A stretch of DNA of 64,000 bases, taken from an uncultured Campylobacter sp. GTDB lineage: Bacteria; Campylobacterota; Campylobacteria; Campylobacterales; Campylobacteraceae. Each line of letters opens with the position of its first letter. The stretch's first letter is position 1. The stretch is from NCBI GenBank assembly GCA_934718785.1, contig CAKVAF010000002.1:51521-115520 (forward strand), in the 5' to 3' direction. The translations under genes and the position numbers were made by a program. Positions 1 to 7,963 of this stretch are shown here, piece after piece. The notes under the pieces are model-generated. The model was given only the letters and a program-made list of their open reading frames with translations, ran no database searches and was not told where the DNA came from.

Positions 1-713
1 GAAAAGCTTTGTTTAAATTTTTCCACACCTAAAAAAATGCCTTCTTGCAAGCCTTTTATCACACCTTTGCAAAGTGCTTTTGCGTAGTTTTTATTACTCG
101 TGTTTGCAAGTTCAAAGGCTTTGTTTAGGATGATTTGTGAGCTTTTTAAAATGCGCTCTTTTTCGAAATTTCCTTCACAAATCACACTATACATTAAATT
201 TTTAGAAATCTCAGCGCTCGTAAGCTCTATATCTTCGCCTTTTTCAAGCGTTGTGATAAAAGCACTTTCACAAATTTGTTCTAAAATACCTAAAGTTTCT
301 GTTTCAAAAAGCAAGGCATCATTTAAGCCTTTTTCAAGCAAGTCCTTAAAATCCGAGTTTTGCGCGCTGGCTTTAAGCTCAAAAAAGCTTTGGCTTGTTT
401 TATTTTTTATATTCATTCTTTGATTTTCGATCTTACTTTTTAGTAAATCAAGCGCGTCTAATTCTTCAAAGAGCTTCTTTTCTTCACTTGCTACATTTGC
501 TTTTATCAAGGCTTTAAGCACTAAAAGTGCGTTTTTATCATTTAAAAGCTCAAGACGTTTTAAAATGTTTAAAAGCTCATTTAAAAGCTCGCTCAGGCTG
601 ATTTTGTCTAAAACTTGGCAAGCCAAATTATAGCTTAAATCATTTAAAAGCTCGCTAGCCCTTTCTCTATGGGCTTTGAGTGTATTTTCAAAAATAATGA
701 GTGTATTTTGCAT
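1..713 (-). CDS. Hypothetical helical protein, 3' end outside window
   Basis: 237 codons are visible, from an ATG at 713 preceded by an AAGGAT ribosome site; the reading frame stays open to the window edge, so the C-terminus is missing. The product is soluble, rich in Leu, Lys, Glu and Asn, and looks almost wholly alpha-helical, with no signal peptide, membrane span or cysteine motif. I do not recognise a domain. It lies 20 bp downstream of the DUF493 gene and on the same strand as moaC, so it is probably the third gene of a small operon. From memory C. jejuni has the same order (Cj0252-Cj0253-Cj0254). Function unknown. Confidence 0.7.
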   Translation of the reverse strand, partial: MQNTLIIFENTLKAHRERASELLNDLSYNLACQVLDKISLSELLNELLNILKRLELLNDKNALLVLKALIKANVASEEKKLFEELDALDLLKSKIENQRMNIKNKTSQSFFELKASAQNSDFKDLLEKGLNDALLFETETLGILEQICESAFITTLEKGEDIELTSAEISKNLMYSVICEGNFEKERILKSSQIILNKAFELANTSNKNYAKALCKGVIKGLQEGIFLGVEKFKQSF

Positions 714-733
714 ATTTATCCTTTAAAAGATCT

Positions 734-997
734 TTAAAGCACGAATTTAGCACGTTCTTTAAAGGCATTAAAAAGATGAAGTCTATCTGCTTCACTATCG
801 ACATAGACTTTTAGCAAGTAGCTTTCATACTTTGCGTGCGCGCTTTTGCGCCCAATTTCTAAGCTAAATTCTCTTTGATCTAAAATTTCTTTAACGATTT
901 CTTTTGCATTTTGCGTGCTTTCAAAGATGAGTTTATACTCCCAAAAGCAAGGATAATTAATCTTTGGCTTCTCATCACAAGCGTTTAAATTCACCAC
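734..997 (-). CDS. DUF493 family small protein
   Basis: About 87 residues with the DUF493 (YbeD-like, ACT-like fold) pattern: an INYP-x-FWEYKLI start, a central helix with KEIVKEIL and a final strand [19 protein letters not shown] start it at GTG 997 because a purine-rich GGGGG stretch lies a few bases upstream; a second GTG follows directly at 994. A longer frame reaches ATG 1054, but that would put some 20 extra residues inside the moaC 3' end. With the GTG start the gene still overlaps moaC by about 20 bp, which implies translational coupling. DUF493 proteins are thought to be regulatory; the molecular role here is unknown. Confidence 0.75.
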   Translation of the reverse strand: MVNLNACDEKPKINYPCFWEYKLIFESTQNAKEIVKEILDQREFSLEIGRKSAHAKYESYLLKVYVDSEADRLHLFNAFKERAKFVL

Positions 998-1448
998 TTT
1001 TGCCCCCTTTTTTCTCCAAAAGCTTAATGTCAAAAATTTGCATACTTTTATCAATGGCTTTAATCATATCATAAATGGTCAAAAGCCCCACGCTAACGCC
1101 TGTTAAAGCTTCCATTTCCACGCCTGTTTGAGCTGAGCATTTGACACTGACAAAAAGCTGATAAATGAAATTTTTTTCATCGTCTTTAACTTCAACGCTC
1201 ACGTCACTTAAGTTTAAACTATGACACATCGGTATAAGCTCGCTTGTTTTTTTCGCGCCCATAATGGCAGCGATGATAGCTGTTTGCAACACCGCGCCCT
1301 TTTTACCTGTGTTGTTTTTAACAGCTAAAAAAGCTTCTTCGCTCATTTTAATACATCCGCAAGCTAGCGCACTTCTTTGTGTAATATTTTTTTCGCTGAC
1401 ATCGACCATTGTAGGATTGTTTTTCTCATCAATATGCGTAAGTTTCAT
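975..1448 (-). CDS. moaC: Cyclic pyranopterin monophosphate synthase MoaC
   Basis: 157 residues, the usual MoaC length. MoaC rearranges the GTP-derived intermediate made by MoaA into cyclic pyranopterin monophosphate, the first stable intermediate of molybdopterin cofactor synthesis in the cytoplasm. Conserved features are visible: the PMCHSL motif near residues 73-78, [18 protein letters not shown] near 110-130 with the active-site Glu/Asp, and Lys-rich C-terminal KKGGKSGE. The ATG at 1448 follows an AAGG-type site. It heads the operon with the DUF493 gene. The cofactor would serve formate, nitrate or sulfite enzymes encoded elsewhere. Confidence 0.95.
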   Translation of the reverse strand: MKLTHIDEKNNPTMVDVSEKNITQRSALACGCIKMSEEAFLAVKNNTGKKGAVLQTAIIAAIMGAKKTSELIPMCHSLNLSDVSVEVKDDEKNFIYQLFVSVKCSAQTGVEMEALTGVSVGLLTIYDMIKAIDKSMQIFDIKLLEKKGGKSGEFKRL

Positions 1449-1471
1449 CTTGAGCCTTTAAAATTTTAAAA

Positions 1472-1477
1472 ATTATA
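1472..1477 (-). promoter_or_regulatory. Probable -10 box of the moaC operon
   Basis: Read on the minus strand this is TATAAT, 24 bases upstream of the moaC ATG, in the gap between moaC and the divergent acidic-protein gene. Campylobacter sigma-70 promoters rely mainly on a TATAAT-like -10 with an AT-rich upstream region, which is what is seen. Confidence 0.5.
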
Positions 1478-1535
1478 GCAAATTGAGCCAAATTTAAGTT
1501 AAAATTATAAAAATATTTACAAAAAGGATGAAAAA

Positions 1536-1697
1536 ATGACTTACGATGATGATGAATTTGAAGATTTGGACGAGAATTTACTCGATAGCGAGTTTGAAGA
1601 TGAGCTAGAAAATGCTAGCAAAACAAGTTATAATTATGACGAGGATGATTATAGCTTTGATGATGAGGATGATGATAACAGCTACGAGCTTGAATAA
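1536..1697 (+). CDS. Highly acidic 53-residue protein
   Basis: ATG at 1536 follows AAAAAGGATGAAAA, a good ribosome site, and reads 53 codons to TAA. About half of the residues are Asp or Glu, mixed with Tyr, Ser, Leu and Asn; there is no lysine-rich part, signal peptide or membrane span. The composition predicts a disordered polyanion. From memory C. jejuni carries a comparable small acidic protein beside moaC (Cj0251c), which supports it being a real conserved gene and not chance. It is divergent from moaC. Possible roles, such as a nucleic-acid mimic or a partner of a basic protein, are speculation. Confidence 0.75.
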   Translation: MTYDDDEFEDLDENLLDSEFEDELENASKTSYNYDEDDYSFDDEDDDNSYELE

Positions 1698-1752
1698 ATT
1701 TATATTTTTATGCGTTTATAAATTTCAAAAGCCTTAAAAGCTCTTAAATTAA

Positions 1753-2682
1753 TCAAATTTCTAAAGACTTCACGCTTTGAATTTCAAAGTCAAATTTAGA
1801 GTTTTCAAGGCTTTTTTGAAGCGCTTCTTTAATACTTTTAGCTTCATCACAAACAAAGATAAAATCATCATTTACATAAAAAAGTCTTGCGTTTAGTTGA
1901 AGTTTTAATAAAGCGCGTGCAATTTGCGCGGCTGAGATTTGAGCTAAGCTTTTCTCACTCATTATTTTTTGTGCCGCAGTTTCATTGGCCGCTGTTTTCT
2001 CATCGATAAAATTTTGCGCTTTTATTTTTAACACAACAAATTCTTTTTTCTGTCCTTTTAAAAATCTTTTCAAAGCCCTGTGATTAGGTAAGTTTGTTTG
2101 CTTATCATAAAAAAATTGCTTAAAATACTCGTAATTTAAAAATACAATCAAAAACACGCTCGCAAGTTCAAAATAAGAAAAGCTCAAAGCCTTTTGAAAC
2201 AAAAATTGCACAAAAGCAAGCACAAAAGCTATAAATATAAAAAGCTTGTTTTTAAGCCATGAAAGCACAAGCAAAAGCAAGGCTTCAAAGACAAAAAAAT
2301 AAAAGCTTATATCATTAATAGGGCTTAAAAATAGCCACTTTGTGCCACTTTCGCTGAGCGAAGCGTTGAAATTTGTGCTTTTACTTAAAATCAACCCTAA
2401 GATTAAAAACACAAATAAAAGCGCGATTTTGCTTAAATTTCTTTTATCAAAAACGATTTTTTCACTTGGTATTAAAGTAAAAAGCATAAAAACAAAAGGT
2501 AAAAATAAAGAAGTGAAAAAATGCGCCTGCAAAAGTGGCGCAAAAAGATAAAACACGCGGAAAAAAAGCAAGGCTAGAGCAATAAAAAAAATTTTATTTT
2601 CTTTAAAATAAAAGCTCATTATAAGCAGCAAAAGCTCACAAAATATGCTAAAGCCTACCAAAAAAATGCCCAAACTCTGCAA
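1753..2682 (-). CDS. Membrane protein with degenerate GGDEF-like domain
   Basis: About 309 residues. Residues 1-200 form roughly six to seven hydrophobic spans with no recognised sensor motif. The C-terminal part begins with DKQTNLPNHRALKRF, which matches the start of GGDEF domains (D-x-LT-x-L-x-N-R). At the place of the GGDEF loop it has YVNDDF, so diguanylate cyclase activity is unlikely. An insertion-like stretch with KTAAN and ETAAQ lies inside this domain. I prefer the TTG start at 2682, since GGAG lies 6 bases upstream; an upstream TTG at 2694 lacks a ribosome site. The role may be a c-di-GMP-independent or vestigial membrane sensor. Confidence 0.65.
   Translation of the reverse strand: MQSLGIFLVGFSIFCELLLLIMSFYFKENKIFFIALALLFFRVFYLFAPLLQAHFFTSLFLPFVFMLFTLIPSEKIVFDKRNLSKIALLFVFLILGLILSKSTNFNASLSESGTKWLFLSPINDISFYFFVFEALLLLVLSWLKNKLFIFIAFVLAFVQFLFQKALSFSYFELASVFLIVFLNYEYFKQFFYDKQTNLPNHRALKRFLKGQKKEFVVLKIKAQNFIDEKTAANETAAQKIMSEKSLAQISAAQIARALLKLQLNARLFYVNDDFIFVCDEAKSIKEALQKSLENSKFDFEIQSVKSLEI
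1969..1998 (-). repeat. In-frame copies of the GC-rich interspersed word
   Basis: On the minus strand two close copies are read: AAAACAGCGGC and AAACTGCGGCACAA, encoding KTAAN and ETAAQ in the GGDEF-like protein. The second is identical over 14 bases to the word at 44809-44822 and close to intergenic copies near 42.3, 47.3 and 50.2 kb. Confidence 0.55.
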
Positions 2683-2833
2683 ATTCTTCTCCAAATTTTT
2701 TATTTAATTATACTATAAATTCTGCTTTTGCTTTAGGAATTAGCCTAAATTTCAAAGATAAAATACATTTATTATTCATTTAAAACTTTTGGCTAAAATT
2801 TTATCTCAAACACCAAATTTCAAGGAGAAAAAA

Positions 2834-3430
2834 ATGAAAAAATCAGTCGTGATTATCGGCGGGTCTATCGCTGGACTTACAAGTGCTTTGATTTTAGCGA
2901 GTGCAAAAAATGACGAGATTGACTTTGATATCACTGTCATTGATGATGATAAGGCAGATTTAAAGGCTGTGGCGATTTATAATGTGCCTTTTTTTCCAAA
3001 GGCTGTTGAGGGTGTAGCCATCATCGAGCATACAAAAAAGCAAATTGACAGCTTGCTAAAGGTTAATTATGTAAGCGGCACTGCCGAAGAAGTAAGCGGC
3101 AGTAAAGGCGCTTTTAGCGTGAAAAGCTCAGCAGGCGAGTTTAAAGCTGATTATGTGATTTTAGCTACTGGGGCTTCAAGATTTGATGTCAAGGGCTTTG
3201 GTGACATCGTTAAGCCACATGAATTGATGAACAAACCGGGTAAAATCCGCCTTGCTTACAGCGGTCGTCAGGTCGTAAAAGATGGTGTTTTCGTCGCTGG
3301 ACTTGCATCAGGCGTTACTACAATGGTAACTTGCGCGATGGGAAGCGGCGCTGAAGCAGCTTGCGCATTACTTAGTGATATCAAAGGCGCTGTAACTATC
3401 GTGCATGACACACCCACTTCAAGAAAATAG
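2834..3430 (+). CDS. Short FAD-binding oxidoreductase-like protein
   Basis: 198 residues from the ATG at 2834, which follows AAGGAGAAAAAA; an in-frame ATG further up has no ribosome site. The N-terminus is a Rossmann dinucleotide fold (VIIGGSIAGLTSAL, residues 6-19), followed by ILATGAS near 110 and a C-terminal VFVAGLASGVTTMVTCAMGSG, resembling the FAD half of thioredoxin-reductase-like flavoproteins. The NAD(P)H-binding domain and the redox CxxC of full reductases are absent, and the Asp usually found in the GD motif is replaced (AGLASG). It therefore probably binds FAD but needs a partner for electrons, or acts in another way. It is a single-gene unit ending at a hairpin terminator. Confidence 0.7.
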   Translation: MKKSVVIIGGSIAGLTSALILASAKNDEIDFDITVIDDDKADLKAVAIYNVPFFPKAVEGVAIIEHTKKQIDSLLKVNYVSGTAEEVSGSKGAFSVKSSAGEFKADYVILATGASRFDVKGFGDIVKPHELMNKPGKIRLAYSGRQVVKDGVFVAGLASGVTTMVTCAMGSGAEAACALLSDIKGAVTIVHDTPTSRK

Positions 3431-3478
3431 CTTTTAAAGTGCTATAAAATTTAAAGCACAAAATGCTTAAAATTCTTA

Positions 3479-3502
3479 AAAGTAGGCTTTTTGCCTACTT
3501 TA
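3479..3502 (+). terminator. Rho-independent terminator
   Basis: AAAGTAGGC and GCCTACTTT form a 9-bp stem around a TTTTT loop, 50 bases after the FAD-protein stop codon. It is the clearest hairpin in this gap. The rest of 3431-3702 is AT-rich and shows no gene. Confidence 0.75.
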
Positions 3503-3702
3503 ATTCATTTTAAAAACTTAAAATCTATTTTTAAAAATCGATAAGATCAAATTTGTTTTAAATTTTTAATTTAATTTTTTACTTTCAAAAAGATTTTAAA
3601 ATTTAAAAATAAATTTTAAAACTGCAGCAAATAATGTGAAATTTATCTTTAAAAATTTTAAAGTGCTGCTTAAAAGTCAAAGCCTATTTATTATTGAAAT
3701 AT

Positions 3703-4287
3703 CTATTTTACCAGCCTTGCAGGTGCGCCCACATAAGTGCCTTTTTCACGCGCGTCTTTAATCAAAACACTGCCCCCGCCTAAAATGCATTCATCAGCGA
3801 TTTTTAAATTTGGCAAAACAGCCGCGTTTATCCCAAGTAAGCAAAGCTTACCCACGCTCACATTGCCCGCAAGTTTCGCGCCTACGCTGATATGGCTAAA
3901 CTCATCCACCACGCATTCATGCTCGATCACACAAGATGTGTTTAAAATCACGCCTTTTTCAACGCGCACGCAAGCATTGATAGTCACATTTGGCATCACC
4001 AAAACGCCCTCGTTTGAGATCTTAGCACTGGGGCTGATAATGGCGCTTTGATGAATGAGGCTTACAAGCTTAAAGCCCGCATTTTGCACCTTTAATGCTA
4101 AATGAGCGCGCACTTTGTTATTTCCTATAGCGATGAAAATATCGTGTTTTTCAAGCTCTGGGCTAAATTTCAAAGCCCTTTCATCAAAATCATCTAAAAA
4201 TATCACCTCATCATAGCCCACACTGCGCGCTACATCCGCACTCACAAGCCCATGCCCGCTGCTTCCATAAATATAAATTTTTTTCAT
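3703..4287 (-). CDS. pglD: UDP-4-amino-sugar N-acetyltransferase PglD
   Basis: 194 residues, matching PglD. It acetylates the C4 amine of UDP-4-amino-4,6-dideoxy-GlcNAc with acetyl-CoA to give UDP-diNAcBac, the first sugar of the Campylobacter N-glycan. The N-terminal sugar-nucleotide domain starts [12 protein letters not shown]; the C-terminal half is a left-handed beta-helix of hexapeptide repeats with the likely catalytic His in [10 protein letters not shown] (about residue 123) and an acetyl-CoA-binding GGGSVLI turn. It follows pglC by 62 bp on the same strand. The other pgl genes are not in this window. Confidence 0.93.
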   Translation of the reverse strand: MKKIYIYGSSGHGLVSADVARSVGYDEVIFLDDFDERALKFSPELEKHDIFIAIGNNKVRAHLALKVQNAGFKLVSLIHQSAIISPSAKISNEGVLVMPNVTINACVRVEKGVILNTSCVIEHECVVDEFSHISVGAKLAGNVSVGKLCLLGINAAVLPNLKIADECILGGGSVLIKDAREKGTYVGAPARLVK

Positions 4288-4349
4288 TTTCGCCCTTGAT
4301 TAACCCCTCTTGTGCGTGAAATTTAAATACTTTTTAACGCAATGCAAAT

Positions 4350-4952
4350 TTAATTACTCCCATTAAATTTACTTGTCGTTGCTTCTCCAGCCTTGTTGAT
4401 ATCGCTTCTTTTAAGCACCTTTAAAATCGTTAAATAAATGATTTTAAGATCGAGCAAAAAGGAGCAATTTTTCACATAATACACATCGTATTTAAATTTT
4501 TGCGTCCATGAAATCGCGTTTCTACCATTGACCTGAGCCCAGCCGCTAATGCCCGGACGCACGCTGTGGCGTAGTTTTTGCTCGCTATTATAAAGGGGCA
4601 AATACTCCACAAGCAAGGGGCGCGGCCCGATGAAACTCATATCGCCTTTAAGCACATTAAAAAGCTGGGGCAACTCATCAAGGCTCAGGCTTCTAAGCAC
4701 TTTGCCAAAGGGCTTTAAGCGCAGCTCATCGCTGAGTAAATTTCCCGCATTATCCCTTTCATCGCTCATAGTTTTAAACTTATAAATTTTAAAAATCTTT
4801 TCATTGAGCCCCGGTCTTTCTTGCACGAAAAAAACGCTGCCTTGTTTGATTTTCAAAATTATGGCTATAATGAAAATTACGGGACTAAAAATAAGGAGCA
4901 AAACCGTCGCAGCGAAAAAATCCAAAACACGCTTGAAAAAATGTTTATACAT
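4350..4952 (-). CDS. pglC: Undecaprenyl-phosphate phospho-diNAcBac transferase PglC
   Basis: 200 residues, the same length as C. jejuni PglC. This monotopic phosphoglycosyl transferase moves phospho-diNAcBac from UDP onto undecaprenyl phosphate, starting the N-glycan on the inner membrane. Visible features are the re-entrant hydrophobic helix (residues 11-35) with the Ser23-Pro24 break, the basic FKTMSDER segment, the catalytic Asp-Glu pair (about 92-93) in [16 protein letters not shown], then IGPRPLL and [10 protein letters not shown]. It is encoded directly upstream of pglD. Confidence 0.95.
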   Translation of the reverse strand: MYKHFFKRVLDFFAATVLLLIFSPVIFIIAIILKIKQGSVFFVQERPGLNEKIFKIYKFKTMSDERDNAGNLLSDELRLKPFGKVLRSLSLDELPQLFNVLKGDMSFIGPRPLLVEYLPLYNSEQKLRHSVRPGISGWAQVNGRNAISWTQKFKYDVYYVKNCSFLLDLKIIYLTILKVLKRSDINKAGEATTSKFNGSN

Positions 4953-5021
4953 AAATGATCGACCTTATAAATTAATCTTAAAAATTTTATTTTGTAATAA
5001 ATATTACAAAATTTTATTTTC

Positions 5022-5591
5022 TTACTTGTCTAGTAAATGTCCCATTTGCTCTTGCTTGACCTTTAAATAGTCCTTGTTGTGCGCGTTTGCCTTGATGATG
5101 ATAGGCAAGCGCTCAAGTACCTCGGTGTCGCTTAGCACACTTAGTTTAATAGGATTGTTCGTTAAAAGGCGGATTTTTTTAAGCGCGTAATACCTTAAAA
5201 TCGCTTCTACAACGCTATAATCACGCTCATCAGCCTTAAATCCCAGCTTTAAATTCGCTTCAATGGTGTTTAACCCCTCATCTTGCAGCGCGTAAGCATT
5301 GACTTTGTTGAAAAGCCCGATATTGCGCCCCTCTTGCCTTAAGTAAATGACCATTCCGCCATGTTTGTTGATATATTTGAGCGCATATTGAAGCTGCGGT
5401 CCACAGTCGCATTTTAAACTTCCCAAAACATCGCCTGTCAAGCATTCGCTATGAATGCGCACCGCTAAGCCGTCCTTAATCTCGCCTTTAAAGATACACA
5501 AATGCTCCTTAGGCCATTCTTGAAAGGCTTGGATCTTAAAATCCCCCCAAATGCTTGGTAAATTCGCAATATTTGAAATTTTTAACTCCAT
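5022..5591 (-). CDS. ribA: GTP cyclohydrolase II
   Basis: 189 residues. RibA opens GTP to the pyrimidine precursor of riboflavin, releasing formate and pyrophosphate. The zinc-site cysteines are seen in [17 protein letters not shown] (roughly residues 50-66), the catalytic region in [11 protein letters not shown], and the C-terminal NNPIKL segment. It is a stand-alone RibA and not a RibBA fusion. It is divergent from hemB (62 bp between starts), as in the C. jejuni hemB/ribA neighbourhood from memory, and sits upstream of pglC on the same strand. Confidence 0.93.
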   Translation of the reverse strand: MELKISNIANLPSIWGDFKIQAFQEWPKEHLCIFKGEIKDGLAVRIHSECLTGDVLGSLKCDCGPQLQYALKYINKHGGMVIYLRQEGRNIGLFNKVNAYALQDEGLNTIEANLKLGFKADERDYSVVEAILRYYALKKIRLLTNNPIKLSVLSDTEVLERLPIIIKANAHNKDYLKVKQEQMGHLLDK

Positions 5592-5652
5592 AAAAACTCT
5601 TTCTAATAAAAATTATGTTAAAATCGCAATTTTAGCCAAAAAGGATAAATTG

Positions 5653-6636
5653 ATGTTTAAAAGATTGAGAAAGACACGAAAAAGTGCGAATTTTAGGGCT
5701 TTGTTGCGCGAGACGAGCCTAAGCGTGGATGATTTTATTTACCCGCTTTTCGTGGTCGATGGTGTGAGCGTGAGAAATGAAATCGCTTCAATGCCCGGCG
5801 TGTTTCAAATGAGCGTGGATGAGATTTTAAAAGAATGTGATGAGCTTGTAAGCCTTGGCATTAAGGTGGTGCTGCTTTTTGGCGTGATTGACGAGAGCAA
5901 AAAGGACAGCATAGGAAGCGAGTGCTTGGATGATGAAAGCTTGATCGCGCGCACTATAAAAGCCATAAAGGCGCACGCACCAAGTCTGCTTGTCATCACG
6001 GATCTTTGCTTTTGCGAATACACAGAGCATGGGCATTGTGGCATTTTAAAGCAAAATGGCGAGCTGGATAATGACGCCACGCTTGAAATTTCAGCCAAGC
6101 AAGCTCTCGTGCATGCTAGAGCGGGGGCTGATATGATAGCGCCCAGCGGTATGATGGATGGCATTATCGCAACGCTTCGCAGTGCGCTTGATGAAAATGG
6201 CTTTGAAAATTTGGCGATAATGGCGTATTCGACGAAATTTGCTTCAGCTTATTATGGTCCATTTCGCGATGTGGCAAACTCTGCGCCCAGCTTTGGCGAT
6301 AGAAAGTCCTATCAAATGGACTTTGCAAACGCTAAAGAAGCGCTAAGAGAAAGCTTGGAAGATGAAGCTCAAGGCGCTGATATATTGATGATAAAGCCAG
6401 CGCTTGCGTATTTAGATATAGTCAAAGAGCTCGCGCAAAACACGCTTTTGCCCATTTGTGTGTATAATGTCAGCGGCGAATATGCCTTGCTTAAAGCGGG
6501 CGCAAAGCTTGGTGTGATCGATTATGAAAAGGTTTTAATGGAGACAATGTTTGCGTTTAAAAGAGCGGGCGCAAAGCTCATCATCAGCTATCATGCAAAG
6601 GAAGTGGCAAGGATTTTAAAGGCTAAAAATGCTTAA
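5653..6636 (+). CDS. hemB: Delta-aminolevulinic acid dehydratase (porphobilinogen synthase)
   Basis: 327 residues from ATG 5653, which follows AAAAAGGATAAA; a longer open frame upstream overlaps the ribA start and has no ribosome site. HemB condenses two 5-aminolevulinate molecules to porphobilinogen in haem synthesis. The zinc cysteines are in [14 protein letters not shown], the two active-site lysines in [16 protein letters not shown] and [11 protein letters not shown], and the C-terminal part has VYNVSGEYA. The gene ends 8 bases inside the next one, so the hexapeptide acyltransferase is probably cotranscribed. Confidence 0.95.
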   Translation: MFKRLRKTRKSANFRALLRETSLSVDDFIYPLFVVDGVSVRNEIASMPGVFQMSVDEILKECDELVSLGIKVVLLFGVIDESKKDSIGSECLDDESLIARTIKAIKAHAPSLLVITDLCFCEYTEHGHCGILKQNGELDNDATLEISAKQALVHARAGADMIAPSGMMDGIIATLRSALDENGFENLAIMAYSTKFASAYYGPFRDVANSAPSFGDRKSYQMDFANAKEALRESLEDEAQGADILMIKPALAYLDIVKELAQNTLLPICVYNVSGEYALLKAGAKLGVIDYEKVLMETMFAFKRAGAKLIISYHAKEVARILKAKNA

Positions 6637-7933
6637 AACAACAGATGAAAAAGGCAACATAATTTATCATTTTAAACCTTTAAATGAAATTTTTAAAGAA
6701 GCAAGCGTTAAATTTGATGGTCATAACAATATACTTTTTTTAGCAAATGAAGCCTTACTTTATAAATCAAATTTACATTTTAGATCTGATGAAGCCTTGA
6801 TTTTTATCGCAAATTCTAGCGTTACGGCTGAGATCGCGCTAGATTATAAATGCTCTTGCTATATTGGAAATGCTATATTTTTTAATTATTGGCTGATGAG
6901 TAGATACATACAAATTAGCGAAAAATCAAATTTTGTAATGGGCGATAATTCCTTGCTTTCAGGTTCCATAGTCTTTGAAAGTTTTGATTGGCATTTGGTT
7001 TATGATAGCAAAGATAATAAGCGCATAAACAAAAGCAAAAGCATTTTTATGGGTGATCATTGCTGGCTTGGCAGGGGGCTTAGTGTATTAAAAGGTGCGA
7101 GCATTTTTTCAGGTGCTATTATCGGGGCTGATAGCGTGGTTACAGCAAAGCCATTTTTTTCAAACTCAATCAACGCAGGAAATCCTTGCAAAGAGCGCAA
7201 AAAAGAAATTTTTTGGAGTGGAGAATGCCTTTTAACGCACGATGATGACGGGCTTCAAAAATATGACATCATGCAAAAAGACGACTTTAAATTCAGCTTT
7301 GAAAAGGATAAATTTTTAAATCCCACGCTTTTAGATGAGCGTTTAAACGCCCTTGATACAGCGGCTGAAAAGCTTGAGTTTGTGTATGATTATATTTACA
7401 ACAACACTTATAAAAATCGTTTCGCACTCTTTGAAAACAGCGACACAAGCACTTGCACGCTTTATAAGGATAAGAGCAAAGCAAGCTTTAAAAGCCTTGA
7501 GTTTAAAAATGTGTCTTCAAAAACTCTATCTGCTTTAAATTTACCTGTGGGAGCGGTAGAAAAGATTAAAAATCAGCTTTCTTACAAGCTGGGTCAAGCG
7601 ATGATTTTAAACTCAAAATCTTTAGCCCAAATTTTGCAAATGCCTTTCATTTTGTATAAAATTTACAAAGAGCATTGTTTTGAAGAAAAAATCAAACAAA
7701 TCAATATCAAGCAAAATTTAATTCCAAAGCCCTTAAAACTGGAAGATTACGCAGATTTTAACGAAGCTTTAAAGATAAAAAATCACTTAAGCTATAAATT
7801 AGGACAAAGTTTCATCAAAAGCCTAAATAATAAGTATCTGTTTTTTTTGGGGGGGGGGGGGGTTCTCAAATTTATATTTTACGATCTTTCAAAATTGCTT
7901 AGAGAATTTAAGAAAAAACGCGGCTTAAAATGA
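6629..7933 (+). CDS. Phase-variable hexapeptide-repeat acyltransferase with C-terminal YKLG modules
   Basis: 434 residues as read with the present G tract. Residues 25-200 resemble left-handed beta-helix acetyltransferases ([54 protein letters not shown]), so it probably O- or N-acylates a sugar. The C-terminal half holds two copies of a helical module with SYKLGQ (near 315 and 385), also found in the nearby GT8 pseudogene. The second copy contains 14 consecutive G at 7849-7862. In this length the frame ends KKKRGLK; one base less or more would change only the last 20-25 residues. It overlaps hemB by 8 bp. The target glycan is unknown. Confidence 0.75.
   Translation: MLKTTDEKGNIIYHFKPLNEIFKEASVKFDGHNNILFLANEALLYKSNLHFRSDEALIFIANSSVTAEIALDYKCSCYIGNAIFFNYWLMSRYIQISEKSNFVMGDNSLLSGSIVFESFDWHLVYDSKDNKRINKSKSIFMGDHCWLGRGLSVLKGASIFSGAIIGADSVVTAKPFFSNSINAGNPCKERKKEIFWSGECLLTHDDDGLQKYDIMQKDDFKFSFEKDKFLNPTLLDERLNALDTAAEKLEFVYDYIYNNTYKNRFALFENSDTSTCTLYKDKSKASFKSLEFKNVSSKTLSALNLPVGAVEKIKNQLSYKLGQAMILNSKSLAQILQMPFILYKIYKEHCFEEKIKQINIKQNLIPKPLKLEDYADFNEALKIKNHLSYKLGQSFIKSLNNKYLFFLGGGGVLKFIFYDLSKLLREFKKKRGLK
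7849..7862 (+). repeat. Poly-G tract of 14, phase-variation site
   Basis: Fourteen uninterrupted G follow eight T, close to the 3' end of the hexapeptide acyltransferase gene. Long G tracts in Campylobacter surface genes change length by slipped-strand mispairing. Here the 13-, 14- and 15-base states give three different short tails and do not abolish the enzyme domain. Confidence 0.9.
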
Positions 7934-7963
7934 AAATAAATTTAAAAATTTAAAGGAGTAAAA

